Source: RUG626 sp051866775
Lineage (GTDB): Bacteria; Bacillota; Clostridia; Oscillospirales; Oscillospiraceae
DNA: 64,000 bases
Assembly (NCBI GenBank): GCA_051866775.1
Contig: JBJDXR010000043.1
Span: forward strand, 1 to 64,000
Direction of reading: 5' to 3'
Positions 1-6,670 of this stretch are shown one piece after another; position 1 is the first letter of the stretch, and each line of letters begins with the position of its first letter. A program made the translations under genes and the position numbers. The notes below the pieces were generated by a model. It was given only the letters and a program-made list of their open reading frames with translations, had not been told where the DNA came from and did not search any database.

Positions 1-1246
1 TATCGCCAATTTCCTCCCCGAACAGATCGTCGTAGAAGAAGGTGAACAGCACCTCCATGCCCTGAGACTGAAGCTCCGAGAGGTCATTATCTGACATCCC
101 GAACAGCAGCTCGCTGCTGGTGTAGAAATAGTTTGCAAAATGCCCGAACTCGTGGAACATATCGGTGTAGTCGTAGTAGGTACCTGTGGCGGCGTTAAAA
201 ATGAACGGCTCATTATAATAATAGAGCAGCGTTGTAAAGCCTATATTTAATTTTTTAGGGCTTACATCGATGTCGTAAAGGCCGTGATCCAACATATACT
301 CAAATGCTGCGTACAGCTCATCTGACAGTCTGGGCAGTACGCTGTCCATAGCTGCAAGCACGCTTTCGGGGGTGCAGTCAAGCTTATCGGAGTAGTAAAG
401 CTCTGCGGAGGCGTCCAGTATGTCCGGCCCGTAAAGCTGCATTATCGGGACTATATACTCCTTGCTCCCCTGCCATACGGCCTCCGCGTCCTCCGGGGTG
501 TAGTCCTTGGCGTAGATGCTCTCATAGGCGTATTCGGCATAGCTTGAGTAGCCGGAAAGCTCCGCATCCCGGTTGCGGAGCGCCACCAGCTCAACATAGA
601 CCTGAGCTATCCTGTCGTAATCAGGCTCAGACTCGGACATGAGCGTATAGTATTCCTGTATGAGCCGGCTCTCAGTACTGTATATCTCCCGCTGCTCGTC
701 ACCATCCGGCTCGTAGCTTTCAAACCAGCTGATGATGGTGGAACCGTATATATCCTCCAAAAGCTCGGAATACGGCGACACCGCAAGCGCGTGCATGGCC
801 TTCCAGTAAGCTTCGCTTGCGTCATAATAAAGCTCCTGTGCGTAAACCGTCTCCTCGGAGGCATACTCATCTGACGCGTCGGCGCAGCTTTTTAGGTTTA
901 TGAGAGTGTAGAGGTTATATATGTAGTAAAGCTCGTTATACAGGGCGGCCTCGGCGCTGCTGAACTCCTCATGTGTGCCGCCGTTCTCGGCAATCCGGTA
1001 TATCGGCGCGGTATACTCGTCTAAATCCGATAGCTCGTAGTGTACATACTCCATGTCTGAAAAATCCGTGTCCCCGTGCCAGACTTGAGTAAAATACGAG
1101 TCCTGTGCAGTGTCACCTGCGCTTATGGGAGACGCACCCTTATGTGTAGAGCTGCCCTGAAGCTTTGGGGCTTCCCCGCAGCCGGAGAGCAGGGACACAA
1201 GAAGCGCAAGAACTGAACAGAGAGCCGCTGCGCGTTTTATCTTCAT
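1..1246 (-). CDS. M3-family (oligoendopeptidase F-like) metallopeptidase lipoprotein, C-terminus cut by window edge
   Basis: Reading the minus strand from an ATG at 1246 gives 415 open codons running off the left edge. The N-terminus is a lipoprotein signal (MKIKRAAAL start, hydrophobic core, LLSGC lipobox with the Cys near residue 23), so the protein should be anchored outside the membrane. Residues 365-369 read HEFGH, the HExxH-type zinc site in the form usual for M3 peptidases, preceded by a helical, Tyr/Glu-rich region as in PepF-like proteins. The second zinc ligand lies beyond the edge. AGGAGAAAAAT precedes the ATG, and a textbook sigma-A promoter lies at 1286-1314. Likely role: extracellular peptide trimming. 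The family call rests on the zinc motif and overall look, without a profile search. Confidence 0.75.
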   Translation of the reverse strand, partial: MKIKRAAALCSVLALLVSLLSGCGEAPKLQGSSTHKGASPISAGDTAQDSYFTQVWHGDTDFSDMEYVHYELSDLDEYTAPIYRIAENGGTHEEFSSAEAALYNELYYIYNLYTLINLKSCADASDEYASEETVYAQELYYDASEAYWKAMHALAVSPYSELLEDIYGSTIISWFESYEPDGDEQREIYSTESRLIQEYYTLMSESEPDYDRIAQVYVELVALRNRDAELSGYSSYAEYAYESIYAKDYTPEDAEAVWQGSKEYIVPIMQLYGPDILDASAELYYSDKLDCTPESVLAAMDSVLPRLSDELYAAFEYMLDHGLYDIDVSPKKLNIGFTTLLYYYNEPFIFNAATGTYYDYTDMFHEFGHFANYFYTSSELLFGMSDNDLSELQSQGMEVLFTFFYDDLFGEEIGD

Positions 1247-1285
1247 ATTTTTCTCCTTTCGAGAAAAACGACTTTTAATATGAAG

Positions 1286-1314
1286 ATTATATTTTATGCA
1301 CCACGTTTTGTCAA
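1286..1314 (-). promoter_or_regulatory. sigma-A promoter of the peptidase lipoprotein gene
   Basis: On the minus strand TTGACA (1314-1309) and TATAAT (1291-1286) are separated by exactly 17 bp. Both hexamers are perfect consensus. It lies 40 bp upstream of the start codon at 1246. Confidence 0.8.
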
Positions 1315-1323
1315 TTTTTGCGG

Positions 1324-1845
1324 TCATCCGAAAAACAGCCTTGTAAAAAACGACGCGGCGGCAAAGCCTGCAATATCCGCGCAGAGCGCAGCGGGTATGG
1401 CATAGCGGGTGTTTTTTATTCCCAGAGAGCCGAAGTAGACGGATATCGTGTAGAATGTGGTCTCGGTGGAGCCGAGCATGACCGCCGCCGTGCGGCCTAT
1501 GAGCGAATCAGGCCCGAAGAGGTCTATTATGTCGCTGCCGGCCGCAAGAGCGCCGCTGCCGCTTAGGGGCCGTATCAGCATGAGCGGGCAGGTCTCCGGA
1601 GGTATCCCCAGGAGCTTCAGAACCGGCGATACCGCCGCGGAGAGGGCATCCATCAGTCCTGAAGCCCTTAGCATATAGATTGCCGCCAGCATTGATACGA
1701 GGCTTGGCAGTATGCGAAGTACGACCCCTACGCCCTTTTTTGCTCCGGACACAAACACCGAAAAGATGTCGGTGCCGCGGAAAAGCGCCGCCAGCACGAC
1801 GCCGGCTATCATTACAGGTACTACGGCGCTGGTCAGCACGTTCAT
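1324..1845 (-). CDS. spmB: Spore maturation protein B
   Basis: A 173-residue polytopic membrane protein of the nucleoside-recognition (Gate) family. It begins MNVLTSAVVP and carries the conserved stretch PLSGSGALAA followed by LGSTETTFYT, typical of SpmB. In Bacillus, SpmA and SpmB act together in the forespore in core dehydration and heat resistance. An in-frame start further upstream exists, but the ATG at 1845 overlaps the spmA stop in ATGA, so translational coupling supports the shorter protein. Downstream there is only about 80 bp before the divergently regulated lipoprotein gene's promoter. Confidence 0.92.
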   Translation of the reverse strand: MNVLTSAVVPVMIAGVVLAALFRGTDIFSVFVSGAKKGVGVVLRILPSLVSMLAAIYMLRASGLMDALSAAVSPVLKLLGIPPETCPLMLIRPLSGSGALAAGSDIIDLFGPDSLIGRTAAVMLGSTETTFYTISVYFGSLGIKNTRYAIPAALCADIAGFAAASFFTRLFFG

Positions 1846-2417
1846 CTTTTCCACAGCCTTTTTAGGATATATGCAGCGGCTATGCCTGTACACACGGAAA
1901 CTATCGAGGTCAGCCATACGGCAGGCAGAATATCAAAGGGCGCGTCGCTGCCGGAGGCCGCTCTCACGGCGGCAACGGTGGCGGGAATGAGCTGTATTGA
2001 GGCGGTGTTTATGACGATGAGCCTGCACATCTCGTCTGTGGCGGCTCCGCCGCCGTTTTCCATAAGGGAGACTGCCTTGAGGCCCATAGGCGTCGCGGCG
2101 TTGCCCAGCCCCAGGAGATTTGCCGCGGTATTGGCGGATATCGCACGCAAAAGCTCGGGGTTTTTTCTGGCGGAGGGGAAAAGCCGTGTGAGCAGCGGGG
2201 ACATTAGATGGGACAGCTTGCTTAAAAGCCCCGAGCGCTCCATAACCTCCATAAGCCCGCACCAGAAGCAGGTGGCGCCGGATATCGCCAGACACAGCTG
2301 CACGGCACCTGACGCCCCGTCAAGAGCCGCAGTGCTCAGCTCCTGCATATTTCCTGAGACCGCACCGTAAATAACCGAAAGCACGATCATGCCCCCCCAT
2401 ATCCACGACATCGCCAT
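1842..2417 (-). CDS. spmA: Spore maturation protein A
   Basis: A 191-residue membrane protein starting MAMSWIWGGM, with the family stretches NTAANLLGLGNAATPMGLKA and VINTASIQLIPAT. This is the SpmA half of the SpmA/SpmB pair. The start was chosen for its AAGGGGG ribosome site 7 nt upstream; a longer frame begins at 2489 without one. The gene is first in the two-gene spmA-spmB operon and is divergent from the abrB-like gene. I could not settle on a sporulation sigma promoter; TTGAAG-16-TATAAG just upstream is a possible vegetative one. Confidence 0.92.
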   Translation of the reverse strand: MAMSWIWGGMIVLSVIYGAVSGNMQELSTAALDGASGAVQLCLAISGATCFWCGLMEVMERSGLLSKLSHLMSPLLTRLFPSARKNPELLRAISANTAANLLGLGNAATPMGLKAVSLMENGGGAATDEMCRLIVINTASIQLIPATVAAVRAASGSDAPFDILPAVWLTSIVSVCTGIAAAYILKRLWKR

Positions 2418-2492
2418 AAAAACGCCCCCTTGTCCGCTTATATCAAATATATTAGGATCTTCAAAAAAATGAATATTTTCACAATACAAATA

Positions 2493-2521
2493 TTGACAAA
2501 TTTTGCGCCGTTTGCTACAAT
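2493..2521 (+). promoter_or_regulatory. sigma-A promoter of the abrB-like gene
   Basis: TTGACA at 2493-2498 and TACAAT at 2516-2521 with a 17 bp spacer, ending 34 bp before the ATG. Confidence 0.75.
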
Positions 2522-2555
2522 TATCTGGAAATAAATCTATAGGGAGGAATACCTT

Positions 2556-2798
2556 ATGAAATCTACCGGAATAGTTAGAAAAGTTGATGAATTAGGCAGA
2601 ATAGTTATTCCTATCGAATTGCGTCGTACATTAGGCATTGAAGAGAAAGACTCGCTGGAAATATATGTAAATGAGGACAATATTATTCTCAGGAAGTATG
2701 AGCCGGCCTGTATTTTCTGCGGGAAAGCCAAGGATGTATCCTCTTACAAGGGAAAGAACATCTGCGCCAAGTGCATGGAAGAACTGAAAAACAGCTGA
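2556..2798 (+). CDS. AbrB-family transition-state regulator with C-terminal zinc-ribbon-like motif
   Basis: An 80-residue protein with the AbrB/SpoVT swapped-hairpin DNA-binding domain at residues 1-45 (GIVRKVDELGRIVIP, then LRRTLGIEEKDSLEIY). AbrB-type dimers bind DNA to hold back post-exponential genes. The C-terminal 30 residues carry CIFC and CAKC, a likely four-cysteine zinc site that is common in clostridial AbrB proteins and absent from Bacillus AbrB. AGGGAGGA lies 8 nt before the ATG. It is monocistronic, with its own consensus promoter and two terminators downstream. Whether it is the orthologue of abrB or of a paralogue cannot be decided here. Confidence 0.9.
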   Translation: MKSTGIVRKVDELGRIVIPIELRRTLGIEEKDSLEIYVNEDNIILRKYEPACIFCGKAKDVSSYKGKNICAKCMEELKNS

Positions 2799-2811
2799 AA
2801 AGCAAGAGAGA

Positions 2812-2843
2812 AAAGGACCGGGGATTTATCCCCGGTCCTTTTT
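2812..2843 (+). terminator. Rho-independent terminator after the abrB-like gene
   Basis: Stem GGACCGGGG / CCCCGGTCC with loop ATTTAT, followed by TTTTT. It lies 14 bp after the stop codon. Confidence 0.85.
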
Positions 2844-2910
2844 AATGTCCTTCTAGGGGTAAATGGCAGAAAAAAAGCACGGCAAAATTGAACTGGGTAT
2901 GTATAAGAAA

Positions 2911-2940
2911 AAGGCCGGGGGTTAATTCCCCCGGCCTTTT
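2911..2940. terminator. Second terminator, serving the convergent rsmI operon
   Basis: Stem GGCCGGGGG / CCCCCGGCC flanked by A and T runs on both sides, so it can work both ways. It is the first hairpin met by transcripts from rsmI and a backup for abrB. Confidence 0.8.
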
Positions 2941-2992
2941 TTACAAAAAATCATATCCAAGCTTTTACAGAGCGTTTCCAACAAAAAATCAG

Positions 2993-3820
2993 CTACCTCT
3001 TAAGCGCCGCGTCGTAGATTGCGTTCTTGGGGAGGCCCGTCCTCTGGGAGCAGCGCTTTGCGGCGTCCTTTAGGGACATGCCTTCGTTTTTCATTTCCAG
3101 GACCATCTCCACCGCCTCCTCAAGGGTCACGGTGGGCGCGGCAGTCTCCGAGGCGCCCTCTATGACTATGACAAACTCGCCTTTTGCCGGATTTTCTGCG
3201 TAAAACCGGGCTGCGGCGCTCAATGTGGTGCGGATGGTCTCCTCATGTATCTTTGTAAGCTCCCGGCACAGGGCTATGCGCCTGTCGCCCAGAACCTCCA
3301 GCATGTCCCGGAGCGTGGCGGCGAGCTTGTGGGGGGCCTCGTAGAACACCATAGTGCGCTTTTCCTGCCTGAGGGAGTCGAGGTGTTCAAAACGGCTCTT
3401 CTTTGTGACGGAGAGGAAGCCCTCAAAGGTAAACCTCCCTGTGGGAAGGCCCGAGAGAGCCACCGCCGACACAACGGCGCTCGGCCCCGGGACCACCACA
3501 GTCTCTATGCCGTTTTCCCCGCACTGGCGCACCAGATCCTCCCCCGGGTCGGATATGGCGGGCATGCCCGCGTCGGTGACTATGGCGCAGGTCTCGCCGG
3601 CTATGAGCCGGGATATTATTTTCTCTCCGCTCTCGGCGCGGTTATGCTCATAGTAGCTCACCAGCGGCTTTTTTATCCCTAAATGGCTCAAGAGCTTCAT
3701 GGTAACGCGGGTGTCCTCCGCCGCGATGAAATCCACATCCGCCAGCGTCTCGGCGGCTCTTGGGGATATGTCCCCCAGATTTCCGATGGGCGTACCCACA
3801 AGGTATAGCTTTCCTGACAT
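2993..3820 (-). CDS. rsmI: 16S rRNA (cytidine-1402-2'-O)-methyltransferase RsmI
   Basis: A 275-residue tetrapyrrole-methylase-fold enzyme that uses SAM to 2'-O-methylate C1402 in the 30S P site. Visible family motifs: GTPIGNLGDIS at residues 9-19, AEDTR near 35, the YYEHN stretch near 56, VTDAGMPAISDPG, and VPGPSAV. The length matches the family. GGAGGTCACAAC precedes the ATG. It follows trmN6 by 20 bp, so the two RNA methyltransferases form one operon, a common arrangement in Firmicutes. Confidence 0.96.
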   Translation of the reverse strand: MSGKLYLVGTPIGNLGDISPRAAETLADVDFIAAEDTRVTMKLLSHLGIKKPLVSYYEHNRAESGEKIISRLIAGETCAIVTDAGMPAISDPGEDLVRQCGENGIETVVVPGPSAVVSAVALSGLPTGRFTFEGFLSVTKKSRFEHLDSLRQEKRTMVFYEAPHKLAATLRDMLEVLGDRRIALCRELTKIHEETIRTTLSAAARFYAENPAKGEFVIVIEGASETAAPTVTLEEAVEMVLEMKNEGMSLKDAAKRCSQRTGLPKNAIYDAALKR

Positions 3821-3840
3821 GTTGTGACCTCCGCAGGGCT

Positions 3841-4548
3841 TTAATTTAAATGGTATATGCGTTTTATTTCCGGCGTGTCTGTGCCGTCCGGATTTTTTAT
3901 AATGAGCACCGGCTCTATGCGCAGGCTGGGCTTTGCCCGCCTCACGGCCTCGATGAGCGCCACGGACGGGGACGTATCTATTCGCGCCTGAACAAGGCGC
4001 AGGCGCTTAGGCTCCAGCCCCGAAGCTGACAGCACACAGAGAGCTTCCGACAGGCGCTCCGCCGGGTAGACCATGCTAAAGCGCCCGCCGTCGCCGAGAA
4101 GCCTCGCGGCGGAGTTGGAAAGCTCTGTTAACGAGCAGGTGCGCTCCTCCCGGGCGGCGGCGCGGTCCTCCTTTGGCGGGGTACCGCGCCCCACGGCAAA
4201 GTACGGGGGATTTGAGATTATAAGCTGATACTTACCAACCTCCGCTTCCCGTAATGTGCGCAGATCCCGAAGCAGCACGCTGAGCCTTTTTGAAAGGCCG
4301 TTCCGGTCAATGTTGCGCTGAGCGCACCGGGCGGCCTCCGCCGACAGCTCCACGCAGTCTATCGTGATGCTCTCAGAGCGCTGGGCGATAAGAATGGCGA
4401 GAAGCCCCGAGCCGCAGCCGAAGTCCGCCGCGCGCCGAACTCCCGCTATACGGGCAAAATCCGCCAGCAGGACCGAGTCGGTGCTCACAGGCTCGGCTCC
4501 GCAGCAGTCCAAGACCGGCCCTCCGGGCCAAAGCTCAAAGGTCTCCAT
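3841..4548 (-). CDS. tRNA1(Val) (adenine-37-N6)-methyltransferase-like protein
   Basis: A 235-residue SAM-dependent N6-adenine methyltransferase. The SAM-binding loop DFGCGSG is at residues 42-48 and the catalytic NPPY tetrad, used for exocyclic amines, is at 113-116. The opening METFELWPGGPVL and the DSVLLADF stretch are typical of the TrmN6/YfiC/YabB group usually found beside rsmI. The start was placed at the ATG preceded by AAGGAGAG rather than at an upstream TTG that overlaps that site. The tRNA target is inferred from family membership. Confidence 0.88.
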   Translation of the reverse strand: METFELWPGGPVLDCCGAEPVSTDSVLLADFARIAGVRRAADFGCGSGLLAILIAQRSESITIDCVELSAEAARCAQRNIDRNGLSKRLSVLLRDLRTLREAEVGKYQLIISNPPYFAVGRGTPPKEDRAAAREERTCSLTELSNSAARLLGDGGRFSMVYPAERLSEALCVLSASGLEPKRLRLVQARIDTSPSVALIEAVRRAKPSLRIEPVLIIKNPDGTDTPEIKRIYHLN

Positions 4549-4641
4549 ATGCGCTCTCCTTAAGGTTTTTTCAGACAATCATTATATATGAATTTTCCCG
4601 GAAGGTACAGAGAAAATTGCTGCTCTAGGCCTAAAGGGGAC

Positions 4642-4670
4642 AAAAAATGTGCCGCCGGAAAGGCGGCACA
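4642..4670 (-). terminator. Terminator after the small membrane protein gene
   Basis: Minus-strand hairpin TGTGCCGCC / GGCGGCACA with a five-base loop followed by TTTTTT. Confidence 0.8.
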
Positions 4671-4678
4671 CTTTCATC

Positions 4679-4942
4679 TCATTGTTCGGGCTTCTCATTG
4701 TCTTCATCCTCCGAAAATTCATTCCACTGCGCTTCTTCGGAAGGATGCTCTGCCTTATGACTGCCCTTCAGTTCCTCCAACTTTGAGACGATGATACCTG
4801 TGCATGTGAAAATGCAGATACAGAGCAAGGCAAAAAAATAGAGAAGCTGATTATTATCTGTAATGCCCAGCATGGCAAAAAGATATGTGCCGATTATGCT
4901 CACGGCAACACCGGCAAAGAAATAGATAAGCCGAGTTTTCAT
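4679..4942 (-). CDS. Small two-helix membrane protein of unknown function
   Basis: An 87-residue protein that I do not recognise. It starts MKTRLIYFFAGVAVS and has two hydrophobic helices (about residues 5-25 and 32-52), then a short basic stretch and an acidic hydrophilic tail ending near EDEDNEKPEQ. AGGAG lies 5 nt before the ATG; a longer frame upstream has no ribosome site and overlaps the ferredoxin terminator. It lies between its own terminator and that of the ferredoxin gene, so it is probably transcribed alone or by read-through. Confidence 0.7.
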   Translation of the reverse strand: MKTRLIYFFAGVAVSIIGTYLFAMLGITDNNQLLYFFALLCICIFTCTGIIVSKLEELKGSHKAEHPSEEAQWNEFSEDEDNEKPEQ

Positions 4943-4991
4943 GGATACTCCTATTCTTGGCTCCCGGATATGAGAGGCCACTAAAAAGGGT

Positions 4992-5024
4992 AAAAAACCG
5001 GGGGACGGCAAGTGCCGTCCCCCG
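4992..5024 (-). terminator. Terminator after the ferredoxin gene
   Basis: Minus-strand stem GGGGGACGGC / GCCGTCCCCC with a four-base loop followed by a GG and a run of T. Confidence 0.88.
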
Positions 5025-5039
5025 CTGATGCGTTTTAAA

Positions 5040-5210
5040 TTACTCCTCAGAAATAGCGCCGACAGGGCAGCCGCCCTCGCAAGCGCCGCAGTCGATGCAG
5101 GTGTCAGCATCTACTACATAGTGCTCATCACCCATGCTGATAGCCTCAACAGGGCAGGTGCTGGCGCAAGCGCCGCAGGAAACGCAATCATCGCTAATCT
5201 TATGTGCCAT
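5040..5210 (-). CDS. 2[4Fe-4S] clostridial-type ferredoxin
   Basis: A 56-residue protein starting MAHKISDDCVSCGACASTCP. Two CxxCxxCxxxCP cluster motifs are complete (cysteines at 9, 12, 15, 19 and 38, 41, 44, 48), which defines a small 8Fe ferredoxin that carries electrons at low potential for pyruvate:ferredoxin oxidoreductase, hydrogenases and similar enzymes. GGAGGT precedes the ATG by 8 nt. It is monocistronic, with its own promoter (5287-5314) and terminator. Confidence 0.96.
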   Translation of the reverse strand: MAHKISDDCVSCGACASTCPVEAISMGDEHYVVDADTCIDCGACEGGCPVGAISEE

Positions 5211-5286
5211 TTGTATGTACCTCCATTAAACCTTATTGAACCATTATTAACAGCCGAATGTTGTGTACACACGGCTCATCAATAGC

Positions 5287-5314
5287 ATTGTAACACGAAA
5301 TCCTAAAAAATCAA
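5287..5314 (-). promoter_or_regulatory. Probable promoter of the ferredoxin gene
   Basis: Minus strand TTGATT (5314-5309), 16 bp spacer, TACAAT (5292-5287), giving a leader of about 70 nt. Confidence 0.6.
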
Positions 5315-5406
5315 TTATAAATTTATTTATAAAAAGTCAAATTAATGAAAAACTTTAAAATTTAAAGAAAAATAAAGAAAACATGAGAGATCGGGAGATA
5401 AACGAA

Positions 5407-5440
5407 AGTCAATAAAGGTCAAAAGTCAGGAAAGGTCAAA
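5407..5440 (+). promoter_or_regulatory. Two tandem CtsR boxes upstream of ctsR
   Basis: Two abutting direct-repeat sites in the CtsR layout (heptad, 3 bp, heptad; consensus RGTCAAA-NAN-RGTCAAA): AGTCAAT-AAA-GGTCAAA at 5407-5423 and AGTCAGG-AAA-GGTCAAA at 5424-5440. Both lie just upstream of the core promoter. CtsR dimers bind such repeats to repress Clp genes until heat or protein damage. Confidence 0.85.
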
Positions 5441-5446
5441 TGAGAA

Positions 5447-5504
5447 TTTGATGTTTCCTGACCTTGAGTGTATTATAATACTCGAAAGGTCAAGGAACAT
5501 CAAA
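5447..5504. promoter_or_regulatory. Palindromic CtsR operator wrapped around the ctsR promoter -10
   Basis: Two 19 bp arms, 5447-5465 and 5486-5504, are inverted copies with two mismatches. They share a centre with the palindrome TATTATAATA (5471-5480), which holds the -10 hexamer TATAAT (5474-5479). Each arm is a degenerate CtsR box (GGTCARG, 3 bp, CATCAAA), one on each strand. A -35 is not obvious; the left arm lies where it should be, so bound CtsR should occlude polymerase. Confidence 0.75.
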
Positions 5505-5557
5505 GACAAAAAGGCCAAACACGAAAGCCTTGAAAGACAGACAGGAGGCGGGAACCA

Positions 5558-6004
5558 ATGGGTATGAGCGATGTCATAGCAGAATTTATAGACGGTTTGC
5601 TTCAGGAGGACAGCACCGCGGAGCTTCAGCGGGCTGAGCTTGCAAATAAGTTCGGGTGCGTACCAAGCCAGATAAACTACGTCATTTCGACGCGGTTTTC
5701 CCCGGAGAGGGGATATGTGGTCGAGAGCCGCAGGGGCGGCGGAGGCTATATAAGGATACGACGGGTGCAGACCGACCCAAAGCTGCTTGTGATGCACACG
5801 GTAAACGCCATCGGGTCAAAAATAGACCTTGGATCGGCGTCGGCGCTGCTCGATAACTGTGTGGCAGCCGGAGTTTTAAGTGCCGGTGCGGCGCAGCTGA
5901 TGCTCTCCGCGGTAGGAGATGCGGCGCTGAGGCCTGTGGAGCCGTCCGGACGCGACGTGGTCCGTGCGGCGATTTTAAAGCAGATGCTTTTATGTACAAT
6001 GTAA
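5558..6004 (+). CDS. ctsR: Transcriptional repressor CtsR
   Basis: A 148-residue class III heat-shock repressor. The N-terminal winged helix-turn-helix ends in the glycine-rich wing SRRGGGGYIRI (residues 57-67), the thermosensing and DNA-contact loop of CtsR; the C-terminal part is the dimerisation domain. AGGAGG precedes the start; ATG codons 1 and 3 are both possible. It heads ctsR-mcsA-clpC and should repress itself through the four CtsR boxes upstream. In Bacillus, CtsR is inactivated by heat and by McsA/McsB; no mcsB is present here. Confidence 0.96.
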   Translation: MGMSDVIAEFIDGLLQEDSTAELQRAELANKFGCVPSQINYVISTRFSPERGYVVESRRGGGGYIRIRRVQTDPKLLVMHTVNAIGSKIDLGSASALLDNCVAAGVLSAGAAQLMLSAVGDAALRPVEPSGRDVVRAAILKQMLLCTM

Positions 6005-6053
6005 AACAAAGTAAAAAACAACTTATTTTGATTTTTGAGAGGAGTTTTAAGTT

Positions 6054-6560
6054 ATGAAATGCACAAATTGCGGCAAAAATAATGCAAGCTATCATTATAA
6101 ATACAACATCAACGGAAACGTAACGGAGGCTCACCTCTGCCCCGACTGTGCGGCAAAGCTGGCGCCTGAAAAGGAATTTGCGGCAAGGACCAACAGCATG
6201 TTCAGGGATTTCTTTAACGACAGCTTCTTTGGAGACAGCTTCCTGGATGACGGCTTCTTCGGAAACAGCATGTTTGGACAGAGCCCCATGAGGAGTATGT
6301 TTGCCCCGATCATGACCTTCGGTATACCGGCGATGCTGATGCCGGGCGTGGAGATAAGGTATACCCAGCCGGGCCAGGTACAGGAGACGGGCTCCGGGGA
6401 GATCGGCTCTGATAATAATGTCAAGGTGGATCCTGAGCTTTCAAGAAAGCGCGAGATAAACGCCCTGCGCCATCAGATGAAGGCCGCAGCGAAGGCTGAG
6501 GACTATGAGAAGGCCGCAGAGCTGAGAGATAAGCTCCGCGAGCTGGAAAAAGGAGAATAA
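6054..6560 (+). CDS. mcsA: McsA-like UvrB/UvrC-motif protein with one zinc site
   Basis: A 168-residue protein in the mcsA position. CTNC (residues 3-6) and CPDC (29-32) form one zinc site. Bacillus McsA has two such sites; here the place of the second is taken by a Phe/Asp/Met-rich stretch (about residues 45-85, repeating FFxDSFF-like units). The C-terminal 35 residues are a UVR motif (RHQMKAAAKAEDYEKAAELRDKL), the ClpC- or partner-binding coiled coil. AGGAG lies 9 nt before the ATG. McsA normally activates the arginine kinase McsB, which is missing from this operon, so here it may act only as a ClpC adaptor or CtsR modulator. Confidence 0.88.
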   Translation: MKCTNCGKNNASYHYKYNINGNVTEAHLCPDCAAKLAPEKEFAARTNSMFRDFFNDSFFGDSFLDDGFFGNSMFGQSPMRSMFAPIMTFGIPAMLMPGVEIRYTQPGQVQETGSGEIGSDNNVKVDPELSRKREINALRHQMKAAAKAEDYEKAAELRDKLRELEKGE

Positions 6561-6670
6561 GGCGCGGCCCCTCCGGCCTTTTAGATACAGCGCCCGCCCG
6601 CCCAAAACGACGGACGGGCGCATTTCAAAGAAAAAGAATCTACAGCGCGTGAGCGCGGGAGGTGTTATAT

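Noticed and set aside
4588..4794. Plus-strand frame between trmN6 and the small membrane protein
   Set aside because: It contains a minus-strand terminator and overlaps a better-supported minus-strand gene.
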